Part shown: positions 36,301 through 44,380 of the stretch, piece after piece
How positions within the stretch are numbered: position 1 is the first letter of the stretch
Layout: every line of letters starts with the position of its first letter
DNA from: Ctena decussata
Taxonomy: Eukaryota; Mollusca; Bivalvia; Lucinida; Lucinidae
Direction: 5' to 3'
Assembly (NCBI GenBank): GCA_963989385.1
Contig: OZ022506.1
Coordinates: 63,313,434-63,377,433, forward strand
Length of the DNA: 64,000 nt
Position numbers and translations under genes: made by a program
Notes under the pieces: model-generated
What the model was told of the DNA's origin: nothing
Databases searched by the model: none
Seen by the model: only the letters and a program-made list of their open reading frames with translations

Positions 36301-37786
36301 TAAACATAAATTTCGTTGACGATTATTTTCTTAGCTACAATTTTCGATCGATTTAACGATATTTGAACTGCGTCGTGTATATACTTGTTAAAAGGTTCAA
36401 TATTATAGGTTATCTGGCTTACGACTACATGTGTAATACATTCTGAATGCCAGGAGAATGAAAAGGTGGACACATGATGTTTTGAAAAGTAAATCTATAT
36501 CACATATACAACATTCAACATTTACCAACTCTATTGCATAGTAAGTTCAGCTTTATTTTTGTCCTTTCAGATCAGAGGATATATTCTGAAGTCTGAATTT
36601 TAGATTGGTTTAGACTCTTATTCTAGATGATCATCTGTTATATTATTTGGACTCTTTTTTGGTACTAGTCAGTCTTTCAATCGACTGCCCTATTAAAATA
36701 AATTTCAGTATGCTTTTCTCTGGGTTCGTCACCAGATAGTGTCAGGGTCACTTATGATGCTTTATTAGCCGTAAATGAGTAGTCTGGCCCATTTTCCTGA
36801 TTCTGAATGTAGTCGCTGCTCTTGAAGAAACTCTTAAAGATTTTAATTTTATGCTTAAACGATATAAAAGCTGCTAATCTGACTTACCTGGCTCAATTTG
36901 CTATCATTTCTCGTAGTCACATTTGTCCAGGAGTGTTGTAAAAGTCATGGCATGCTCTTTATCTTAGATAGTAATCTTTCACTATGTGTATTTTTCAGTT
37001 TCAAAATAGCCGCCTCAGGCTGTTGCCAGTTTGCAAACAGAACAGACCAGTATGAATGTAGGGGTGGCACGTTCGAAGATTGTTCATGCAAAATTACAAG
37101 TTTATATAAAATTAACTTGAAATCATTTGAGAGAAAGCTTTTCTGATATGTAATGGCAATTATTTTCGCAGGACATATCTTGTTGACAAAATACAAGATG
37201 CGTACGTGTAAGTGACTCTGCCAACAATCATTTGCTGAAAACAATACGTTCCAGAAAGGACCATATTATTATTGATGTGTGTGTCTAGGTAAACCATTAT
37301 GATGGATGAAGGGCTTCCATAAGTTCTGTCATAGCTGAAGGGTTTATATTCTGTCTTGCATGTCCCCGAGTGTGTGAATCATAGACAGAAACTCTTCCAT
37401 GTTTTTGTCTGTAGCTGAAATATTTATATTTCTATCTTATAGGTCCCCGAGGTCCCTTATGTAAACCAGCTATTCATTGTGATCTGTTATAGCATAGCTA
37501 GCTGCTTGCATTCTATTTTGAGAAACTCAGGGCGTGCTAAGTAAAGCTAAAACTAAACAAGAGCTTTTATAGCTGGACTGATCCGTGTATGTTATATTTT
37601 GCAGGTCCCAGAGTGTGCCTAGGTGAACCATTAGCAAGGATGGAACTGTTTCTTGTGTTCACAAATCTGCTACAACGCTTTAAATTCCGCAGAGAAAAAG
37701 ATTACGTGATACATTCGATGGAACCAAAACTTACACAAGTTACCAATGCGCCTTTGGAATACAAACTAAAGGCATACAGGCGATAG
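18003..37786 (+). CDS. Gene B: complete CYP2-clan cytochrome P450 (8 exons, 495 aa)
   Basis: Predicted ER-bound haem monooxygenase that would take electrons from P450 reductase. Join: 18003-18339, 23784-24012, 28862-28988, 31544-31718, 33633-33769, 35172-35265, 36086-36292, 37605-37786; 1488 bp including TAG. Intron phases 1,2,0,1,0,1,1. Landmarks: anchor ~3-21; LPPGP 26-30; WxxxR 123-127; I-helix GGFETT 303-308 (first residue G where gene C has A); ExxR E359-R362; PERF 414-417; haem loop F433-G442 with ligand Cys440; C-terminal KAYRR. The length is usual for CYP2 proteins. ATG has A at -3 and G at +4. Oddities: triplicated exon 4 acceptor, a GC donor after exon 5, decoy exon 8 fragments. Nearest named relatives would be CYP2J/2U/2C-type; the subfamily cannot be set here. 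Confidence 0.93.
18507..19638. mobile_element. pearl-like element with (GTCC)n and tandem ~140-bp units
   Basis: TIRs ttatcccccgccgaag (18507-18522) and cttcgacgggggataa (19623-19638), one mismatch. Next to the left TIR is a (GTCC)n tract (about 18546-18630), then about six diverged units marked by cataactaagtaaccaa, tttcatgaaactt and gagttattgccc. This plan (TIR, ACGG-type microsatellite, tandem ~150-bp repeats) is that of the pearl family known from bivalves. Intron 1 of gene B. Confidence 0.8.
19640..20635. other. Gene B intron 1, low-information stretch
   Basis: AT-rich, with T-rich runs at 20250-20400. Weak tRNA-like pieces near 20161-20250 (tggtcgagtgg, gagttcgaaactc) may be SINE debris. 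No exon seen. Confidence 0.4.
20636..20725. mobile_element. Short palindromic MITE (CCCAGCAG / CAACGTTG type)
   Basis: Starts CCCAGCAGCCACATCACG and ends CGTGTGCCTAATGGG, filled with GTTGAATCAACGTTG palindromes. Flanked by TTA and TA. Widespread type in marine invertebrate genomes. Confidence 0.7.
20822..20888 (-). repeat. tRNA-like sequence (pseudo-tRNA or SINE head)
   Basis: Minus strand gives box A TAGCTCAGTGG and box B GGTTCGAATC, with a CCAAG/CTTGG stem between them. The acceptor arms do not pair and (T)n/(GT)n runs follow, so it is not a good functional tRNA. Confidence 0.45.
21085..21322. mobile_element. Family H MITE, copy 4
   Basis: Well preserved; TGAGCCGCGACACGAG and ACGTCGCGGCTCA ends with near-complementary arms throughout. 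The following 21323-22054 is AT-rich intron with nothing recognised. Confidence 0.9.
22055..23408. mobile_element. DNA element with GCCCCAGTC-type TIRs, copy 1
   Basis: Ends TGCCCGAGTCGCACACAC and GTGTGTGACTGGGGCA, continuing inward as attacggattgggcggata on both sides. Interior is rich in tccgtatctaatccgtatc steps. A second copy lies inverted at 53038-54185. Short ORFs shared by the two copies follow the repeat periodicity and are not credible genes. Carries a nested MITE. Confidence 0.8.
22757..22975. mobile_element. Nested MITE (GGCCCGGTTGTTCAAA ends)
   Basis: TIRs GGCCCGGTTGTTCAAA and TTTGAACAACCGAGCC, one mismatch; CAG flanks both sides. The matching place in the copy at 53038-54185 lacks it, giving an approximate empty site. 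Confidence 0.8.
23458..23695. mobile_element. Family H MITE, copy 5
   Basis: Intact ends TGAGCCGCGACACGAC and GTCGTGTCGCGGCTCA. Its right end lies 88 bp before gene B exon 2. Confidence 0.9.
23784..24012 (+). CDS. Gene B exon 2
   Basis: Acceptor cttctaccttcag; encodes [20 protein letters not shown] onwards to IFGIIFGH; donor CACAG|GTATTA, phase 2. Contains helix-C W123 and R127. Bracketed by two MITE copies. Confidence 0.92.
24064..24300. mobile_element. Family H MITE, copy 6
   Basis: Starts TGAGCCGCGACACGAC 52 bp after the exon 2 donor; right end TGTAGCGGCTCA. Both flanks read ATAAC, a possible 5-bp target duplication. Confidence 0.88.
24370..25340. repeat. Cryptic quasi-repeat with opposite polarity halves
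   Basis: 24430-24975 is built from variants of cacttcatacttcacagtt; 25000-25330 from the complement (gaagtatgaactgtgaa). A third block of the second polarity lies at 26660-26990. Units are irregular, 7-15 bp. Confidence 0.7.
26347..26533. repeat. Tandem duplication, ~92-bp unit
   Basis: 26347-26438 and 26439-26533 share ccatctaatatttttcatc, taatgattgtt and tggtggccattctta. The intron on either side (25340-26346, 26990-27420) shows nothing else. Confidence 0.85.
27420..28090. repeat. Minisatellite of ~29-bp units interrupted by a SINE
   Basis: Units of the type ggaagggagatctttgtcgt with acatata, best ordered at 27870-28090, weaker at 27440-27570. The interruption is the SINE at 27574-27844. 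Confidence 0.8.
27574..27844 (-). mobile_element. tRNA-headed SINE, copy 1, with 13-bp TSD
   Basis: Flanked by aagagagatctgt at 27561-27573 and 27845-27857. Minus strand: 73-nt tRNA-like head (27771-27843) with 7-bp acceptor arms CCGGACC/GGTCTGG, box A TGGTGCAATCGG, box B GGTTCGAAACC, and an anticodon-like stem CTGAC/GTCAG with a 6-nt loop; then ~195 nt body ending cgttaagcatcaaatcaat plus A8. Retroposed; non-coding. Confidence 0.82.
28469..28706. mobile_element. Family H MITE, copy 7
   Basis: TGAGCCGCGACACGAG start and CTCGTGTCGTGGATCA end; 155 bp before exon 3. Confidence 0.88.
28862..28988 (+). CDS. Gene B exon 3
   Basis: Acceptor atgtgttttag; completes Arg189 and encodes [18 protein letters not shown] through WMVKLFSRQ; donor GACAG|GTACCA, phase 0. 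The open frame continues into the intron, but gene C exon 3 ends at the same place. Confidence 0.9.
28989..30369. other. Gene B intron 3, first part
   Basis: T-rich with cagtcttttcag-like steps at 29195-29310. No exon or recognised element. Confidence 0.4.
30370..30625. repeat. MITE-like repeat with duplicated right end
   Basis: Left gatgggattgaggccgag; complementary right ends ctcaatcccatcatagattc at about 30499 and 30593. The right half (cggcaagcct to ttattcacc) is tandemly duplicated. Confidence 0.65.
30995..31365. repeat. TTTGGCG-type repeat with central palindrome
   Basis: Left ttggcggtaacttaattttg and right atcgccaaaattaatctgcg are roughly complementary; the centre (31183-31213) is a 14-bp perfect hairpin attagaatcgcctc with a 3-nt loop. 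Confidence 0.5.
31471..31560 (+). promoter_or_regulatory. Triplicated 3' splice site of gene B exon 4
   Basis: Three 30-bp copies (31471, 31501, 31531) each holding ttcctta(a/c)ttcag followed by GTGTACAA. Possible exon starts are 31484, 31514 and 31544, all phase 0 and without stops, so the protein could carry 20, 10 or 0 extra residues. Alignment to gene C favours 31544. Confidence 0.85.
31544..31718 (+). CDS. Gene B exon 4
   Basis: Encodes [18 protein letters not shown] and on through [20 protein letters not shown]; donor ACAA|GTAAAC, phase 1. Start chosen from the 175-bp length shared with gene C; the two upstream acceptors would extend it in frame. Confidence 0.88.
32091..33500. mobile_element. 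AGCTCACCTGAG-type element with internal tandem repeats
   Basis: Left end tttttagctcacctgagcc followed by a GTCCGTC-rich tract; right end attcaggtgagcgattcagg and the hairpin gggcctcatggccc. Interior has three diverged units marked by ggccgccatgcccatatatg and ttgaccttgaccc-like steps. A common bivalve repeat; the terminal hairpin suggests a Helentron-type non-autonomous element (inference). Intron 4. Confidence 0.7.
33633..33769 (+). CDS. Gene B exon 5 (I-helix; GC donor)
   Basis: Acceptor cactaatttcag; encodes [20 protein letters not shown] through CQHEIEQ. Exon end at CAG|GCTAGT: a GC dinucleotide where gene C has GAG|GTCAGC at the same codon. Using any nearby GT would break the frame. Confidence 0.87.
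33770..35171. other. Gene B intron 5 (GC-AG)
   Basis: 1402 bp, starts GCTAGT, ends tttttattcaag. Contains C-rich 34427-34440 and G-rich 34526-34538 tracts; otherwise nothing recognised. Confidence 0.8.
35172..35265 (+). CDS. Gene B exon 6 (K-helix)
   Basis: Encodes [18 protein letters not shown] then [13 protein letters not shown]; carries the invariant ExxR (E359, R362). Donor ATTA|GTAAGT, phase 1. 94 bp as in gene C. Confidence 0.92.
35277..35507. mobile_element. Family H MITE, copy 8
   Basis: TGAAATGCGACACGAC start, only 11 bp past the exon 6 donor; end CGTGTCGCGGCTTA. Confidence 0.88.
35508..36085. other. Gene B intron 6 remainder
   Basis: Contains (TTTG)n-like sequence at 35970-36030. 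Nothing else recognised. Confidence 0.5.
36086..36292 (+). CDS. Gene B exon 7 (PERF region)
   Basis: Starts TACCTTTATCGGTGCC after tttatttcag; encodes [18 protein letters not shown] through FNPERF and FLPFSL; donor TTAG|GTGAGT splits the Gly codon of the haem loop. 207 bp. Confidence 0.93.
37279..37475 (+). pseudogene. Three decoy fragments of exon 8 in gene B intron 7
   Basis: (i) 37279-37302 reads VCLGKPL then stop. (ii) 37341-37376: like the true acceptor, but AG is changed to AT, followed by GPRVCES then stop. (iii) 37425-37475: acceptor tatcttatag intact, reads [15 protein letters not shown] then stop at 37490-37492. The tgtagctgaa..tttatatt lead is shared by (ii) and (iii). Each matches the start of the real exon 8 at 37605. 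They look like partial duplications of the acceptor region. Confidence 0.75.
37605..37786 (+). CDS. Gene B exon 8 (haem ligand, C-terminus)
   Basis: Acceptor atattttgcag; encodes [18 protein letters not shown] through [14 protein letters not shown], stop TAG. Contains Cys440. 182 bp, same as gene C exon 8 and about 88% identical in protein. Confidence 0.94.
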
Positions 37787-38168
37787 ATCATCATATTCAA
37801 GATAATTGCATGAAAGCATGGGACAACACTTTTCTGCTTGTAAAATCGAAGCCGCCTTTTGAGAAAACTTGCCTCAGATCATCTACAAACTGAAGACATG
37901 CATAAATTGGTCAGGGCGTATACATGTATAGTTGTCCCGGCAGGTTGGTTTGAATTTATGCAGACTTTACCCGGCCTAGTGAACTTAAATTTCATGCTTA
38001 ACCTATAACTGAACAAATCTGTTCGTGAGGCTGCAATATCAAATTTAACTGTATACTCTCTCAGTTACATATACATATTCTAAACTAGATCAGTTTCATC
38101 ATTGCATGTATTCATGTTTCGTAAATGCACATTTCCTGTCGAACATAGAAATCAAAAGGGCAAGCATC

Positions 38169-38174
38169 AATAAA
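38169..38174 (+). other. Candidate polyadenylation signal of gene B
   Basis: First AATAAA after the stop codon, giving a 3' UTR of about 400 nt. No cleavage evidence; other AATAAA-like hexamers occur further on. Confidence 0.45.
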
Positions 38175-39399
38175 CAATAATGATGTTTTTGAGTCGATTT
38201 ACAAAATTTGTTGTTTTTTTACCAGTATTCGCATTTATTACAAATCTCATGAAATTTCGGTTTTGCCATTTTCAGACGTTTTGCAATAACTCCACCAGTT
38301 TATTTTTAACACGTTGATGAAATTTTGTACTTCGCGGCTTCAGGAGTCGAATAGCATTTTGTTATTAGATGATTATTTTGTTTGATTTTCAGAATCATTT
38401 GTTTTTTCTCATTTTTTCAAATTTCAGTGGAATGGAAACCCATGTTTACCAGGCAGGGTATCACAACGAAAGCTTGTTTCCATGACATATGCACTTAATG
38501 CATTTCGAAATGCAATTCTAAATATTGATTATTTGACAATCATGTTTCTGTACTTAGTGTATTTTTTTGCAGTTAATGTGTTCAAATATAAAAGAGAACA
38601 AGATAAAAAAATTCCTAAGACTGGCTTAACTTCTATACTTTTAGCAATACTGTGTAGCCGTCAACTTGCAGAATAATTGGCGTTAAAGATACGTTCTTGC
38701 AGAGCGATTCGTCTTATATATCTGAAAATAATAAAATCTCGAATATAACAGAATGAAATCTGCATATACAAAATACTAAAACTATGGGTAAATCGTTACA
38801 GCTGCTGCATTGTTCTGCCATATTTACAAAGGTGATTACTTTTATGACTTAATGGTTGCTTCTCTAGACGATCAAGCCCTCACAAAACGTAATCTACCAA
38901 TAAGAAATGTATTTTCTCCTACAAGTGAAGAAGCCATTCGCATCCAAACAAAAACTAAAAACGACAAAGTTATTGTCCTGGAGTTGTACCCATCACCCTC
39001 TAGCAAAAGCAGGGATATCCATGTGAAAGTTTGACATATTACCCAGTCAAAAAGTGGAATAAGATGCAAATCTTACCTCTTTGTTCACATGTTTAACAGT
39101 TAAAAGGGCACTGTTTCATTAGAAACTACACATCCAGAGAGGAATGTCTTCGAATTATTTTAACAGAAGTAGTCAATTATGGAAGTCAGAGAGGTTCTCT
39201 TGAAATTTCAACCAGTGCGGCAATTTGATTATTCTGTATGGCAGCGTGGAAAAGAGAGGGGCTCATCGATAGCCATTTTGATGGCAAAAATTTCGAACAA
39301 AAGTTCGTAGTGATTGGTTTGATTATATCCCTGCTCCATGTAGATATGTTTAAACTGTTAAACTTCTCACGATAACATATAATCATCAATTCCAGGTCG

Positions 39400-40440
39400 A
39401 TGCAGTCAAATCTGTCAAATTCAAGGTTGGATTAAAAAGTCTTTTGCAACTATAAATTCGAAAAAATGTAGGAAGGCCTGATTACCAATTCGGTTCAGAA
39501 AAAATACCATACGTTACAAATGTGTCGTTACAACATAAACATGCTGCAATGTTCATGTTTAGTGGTTAACCCACTCATACTTAAAAAAATTTGTTTCCCT
39601 CTTTTATTGCACGCCGTTTGGTCGGGAAGGGCCAGACATAAAGTTATTAAGTTTAGTTGGTTGGGGCCGAAGTTTGCCTTGTCTATTACTTGGTTATTCA
39701 GGGTTCAACTGATGGTTTTCTTTTACTCCGGTATTTTAATGCTTTTGTTTGACATCTCAGGGATCTCCTGGTGTCGCAATGCATTGTTTCTGTCGAGTCC
39801 TTAACTCTGTTTTTATCATAGTTTTTATCCATGATTTGTCGGTGACGATTCATTGATGGGTTAGGAAAACTTCATGATGGCCAAATAGCAAACTTAATAT
39901 TTCGAACCATCGCAGAAGCAGAGGGCGAGGTTAGGATCCGGTAAAACTAGGTTAAGGCCCCCCCCCCCACAATAAAACTTTTGCTGACCCTTCAAAGGCG
40001 GTACTTCCGATGTGGTTTGTCGGTGTTACATGGTGTTATGTCCACTTGTCTATGGTCTCTGGCAGTCTGATCACCTGAATAACTGCCCATTCTGCTATCT
40101 GTTTTGTTTTGTTTTGTTTTGTAATTTAAATAAACATTAGATAAATTAGATGTTGTTGCTGCTTATAATTAGAAGCTGAATGACCACCCGCTTGGGAAAA
40201 GAGCTCTTCATTCGGTTTGCCGTGCGTGTCTTTCATGAGTTTTTGTCAATTTTGTGTGAGTGCTTCTGTCCCTATTAATTTTGAGAGCAGGATGGGGGAT
40301 TTGAGTGTTTTAATTCCTGATCCTTGCCTATCTTTTGACTTCATGGATACCAGAATTAAGCAAACACCTGCCTTAAGCGGTCGGAATCTAGCATCTCAAA
40401 GTAGCATTAATTTTGCAGTATAAATTGACCTGCATTAAGC
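39400..40440 (+). repeat. Dispersed ~1-kb repeat, copy 1
   Basis: Shares ordered blocks with 51895-52930: caaggttggat, gtggttaaccca, attgcacgc, tcgagtcctta, gatgttg.tgctg, tgaatgaccacc, gcgtgtctttc, gtttttgtcaatttt. Same strand in both. Identity of the element unknown; no convincing protein. Confidence 0.65.
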
Positions 40441-42317
40441 AAGCAGGCATATTGGATATTGCAGGTGACTATGTGAAGAAAGTGCGACGTTCGATGGACT
40501 TACATGACGCTGGACGTTTTACCGACGTCATATGCACCTTGACGTGATTCGGTATGTGTTCGTACCTACTAGCAATCTACATAAAACCATTGTTTGTATA
40601 TGTACTGTATATCTCTGATTTTCACAGAATATATATGACAGATGTTGTAATTCATGTACATTAATTTTTTATGTTGTAGCTGCTATACATTATTTTATAG
40701 CAAAATTCTAATAACTTTGCGAACAACTCTTGTATACCAGAGAACGGCTTGTTTGATTAACAAGTGCTAGAAAATACATGTATAGTAAATATGACAAACA
40801 TACGTGATGCCAAAACGTTTTACTTCATGCAAAGTGCAGGTTAAACAGAGAATTAAATTATTTGAGAATAAATTGTAGGTTTGAGAAAACCACACTTTTG
40901 CATTGTAGGAATTTCAGGAAGCATCTCGTTCTTAAGTCCAGAGGAGCATGGCATTCGTAGTATGCCATGCTCCTTTCCCATTTTAAGTCAGAGGGCACCA
41001 TATATCTGTTACCTGCGCAACTATGCTATTACCAACTGTTGTGCATAGTCCTTGTGCAGAATGAAGTCTCGATGACGTAGAGTTGTAACATAAATATGAA
41101 GTCTATGTTGCTTTGTAGCAGATCTATGACGCAGCATGGCTTACAGTCTATGCCATGTTCCATCAATTTTTCAATTCATTGCAAACTGAAATTCTATCAA
41201 CAGAAACTTCAGATATTCTCAAACAAATATTTTTCTCAGCTCATTAATATCAATTCTCTGTAATCATCAAGAATTTTATAATAGGGGTGGCTCACGCATG
41301 GTCTCAAGTTTTGTTCAAACTTTCTGACAGTGTGAGATGTATCACAAAAACAAATGAATGACCGCTGTTTCATTCATTCACACTTCCGTTGCCATGGTAA
41401 CGGCTCCCAAGGATTTTGGCCAAAAATGACCAAAAATTTCCTTAAAATTGAACATTTTAGTCCTTTTAGTTTTGTTAAAATTGCCATTATTTGGCCTCAA
41501 TATGTCTTGTTTGTGAAAATGCAGACCTTTATAAATAAAAATAGGTTTTAATATCTCCCTTACTGAATTGCTGTTGTAGTCTCACATACCATGGAATGTG
41601 GGTGGGGTAAGCAGGTCCTGAAAAATGTCGCTTTTAGGCATTTTTGAATTGGTACACCAAAGTTGCGCGGGCACTCCGACATATACGCATACTAATAAAT
41701 TTTACAGTGGGGTTTAAAAATTCATAAAATGAAAAAACATGTATGGGAAGTTACCATCATATGGTCGTAACCATGGCAACAAAACATCCCCTATTGAAAA
41801 ACTACAAATATACAATATTGTTAAAAAAAATTCATTTATTTCTATATGGTGTGATAAGAACAATTTCATACAGTCAGAATTGTTATTTTAATTTCACTCT
41901 TGTGAAAACAATCAACAGATACTGTGAAAACATTCATTTTAGGCCATTCAGGGGCACCAAAAGGGGCGAAAAGTGAAAATTTCAATACAAAACTCAATAA
42001 TATCTCGTTTCATTTCTAGAAAAACAGCACTAACAACACTTAAATATGCTTTAAAGCTGTTCTGAATATATCATGCATTGTATTATGACACTATGTATGC
42101 TCTGAGGCCATTTGTTTTACAGAAAAAGGGGCTCAGAAAGAGCTCAAAAATTGGGGAGGCAGGTGGGGGGGGGGATATAGAAAATGTGAAAGATCTCTAA
42201 GACATTATAATGCAATCATATGTAACCGTTGCACTTATTGACAAAATCTTAAACTTTGCATATGAGAATACAGGAGGAAACAAAATATGCTGTGAACAAA
42301 CTAATGTTAGCCTCTAA

Positions 42318-42356
42318 GGGGGGGGGGGGGGGGGGGGGGGGGGGAGGGGGGGGGGG
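42318..42356. repeat. Poly-G tract
   Basis: About 37 G with a single A interruption. Lies in the left arm of the inverted repeat; the right arm has only ggagaggggtcgaggaggagg at the matching place. Confidence 0.95.
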
Positions 42357-44304
42357 AAGGGGTCCAAAGAAGAAAGAGAAAGAAGGGAAATTTCCACTCC
42401 ACTCAAAACACACACAATTCTTATTTTACTTCTAGAATATATAAGCTGTGAGACAGATATGGTTTTGTAGACCATCATTTTCTAAAAGCCCAGTATCTTA
42501 GAAGTATTTTGCAGCATGTTAGCCCTCTGGCAAATGGGGTGTTACGCTGTAACAGCCTGTTATAAACGTTACCCATTACAACAATAAAAATAGCATAAAA
42601 ATTATTGAAAATTATAAAACAAAATAGAAGTCATTTTCCTATGTTTACAATTATACTAGATTCGAATAAAACAATCCAGTAGCTAAAACTTATGATGTTT
42701 AAATTATCGCTTTAGCTTACATGGTGTAATATACGTGACATTTGTCTTTACACTCGATCAAAATTGCTATTTCCATCCAAAATACTTTCTTTTTGTAAAT
42801 TATTCCTTCCATATTGTACCATATATTTATTACTGTATTAAAGGCAATTTGTTCATCTTTTCAGATCCGCAAATTTTTTTATCCTATCTTATATATTTTG
42901 TGAGAAATATTATGTTGAACACAGTAACCCCTAACAAATGTTCCATATTACAGATATCACTTGCGGTATAATTCAAGTGCTCGAATTACACTGTTGGTGT
43001 TAAAAACAACAGAATAGTGTAATATCGAATATGTCAGCCTATTAAAATAGCAAGGAACAGTGGCACACTATTTTGAAAGCAGCTCACTCGGCCATAAAGA
43101 TCGGTTATATACGTTACCTAAGACTATTTTTATTAAAATCATATAAATTTTAGATAAAATCATTTTGTTTTCTTTGGTAGCAGTTTCTTCATAAAAGAAT
43201 CTTTTAATATTAGAAAAAAAATACATTCTGGTTTATTCTTTATCATTAGCTATTTCTATTAGTGATGTGAGTAGCATTAATGTATAAGATAGTTCATTAT
43301 TATACCTCTAATCAGTTTTTTTTTTCATTTTCACATAGAAAACAATAACAAATAGAAGTCTGGCAGTTCTTGTGATATTTTGTGTACTTGGGCCTATCAA
43401 CACTTTCATCCTTGATTAGTTTTAGGGATTCATGAGGAGTGTTTTATACGTGATTAAACACACTATACTTTATATACTTCAAATTGTAATGTTTAGAAAC
43501 GTGACATATTCTAAACATGCAAACCTGGTTTTGCTATTTACTTGGTTATTATATAAAAAATCAAAGTATTTAATAATGACATTTCTCGCCATCTTTCTTT
43601 TAGAATTTTTACAGTTGAGTTTGAAGGATGGTAACATTCATGAAATTTTGTTACATAAAGCTGAAAAAATGCAAAAAGAGAGAGAGAGAGAGAAATAAAA
43701 AAAAAAAACAAAACAGGAAGGTGAAAAAAAAATAATAATAATAAAATATAGAACTTCAGAGAAGATAAAGCCACTGTTTTTTAAAAGCCAGCATTGATTT
43801 TGCATATAGGTCTCGAATAAAATGATATAAAATAAGTTTGATAACGTTAAAACTTGAGCGGAACTTGAGCAGTTTCGTCCTGTTTCGCATAAAACTATAA
43901 AATAATCAGTAATCAACAATACAAAATGTGGTACAACTTGTTTATTGTCAGGATTTGGGAAAGTTTTTACGTGTACACTAAAAAACTCTAAAGCAGAATA
44001 GTAAATCTGAGGTTTGAAGACTTCAGCCAAAAACAGTTATGCATCAAAACTAACGTGAATACTTGCTGGTAGTGTATACTTACTTATGTAAAACTATCGT
44101 GTATTTTACGTTACCAAGGGAAACAACATTGCTCAGTTTCAGTGAAAAAAAAACATTACGTTTGAAAATGTTAAATGGTAGTGTTAATACGTTGCTTAAT
44201 TAAGTTCATTTAACATGTAGTTCCGAACAATAATTTGTCAGCCAGGAGTATGGGAGTATAGCATCAGAAACACTTAAGATATAAATAGAGAACTCGCAGC
44301 TTAC

Positions 44305-44380
44305 GCATGATATGATAGCAATGTATAAGTGCTATGTTTAAGGCATGATATAATAGCAATGTATAAGTGCTATGTTTAAG
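44305..44380. repeat. 38-bp tandem duplication
   Basis: gcatgatatgatagcaatgt plus 18 nt, repeated once with a single change, in the spacer of the inverted repeat. Confidence 0.92.

Noticed and set aside
43538..44030. Overlapping 78-aa and 130-aa minus ORFs with hydrophobic runs
   Set aside because: Created by poly-A/T and GA-rich sequence; no splice-supported homologue recognised.
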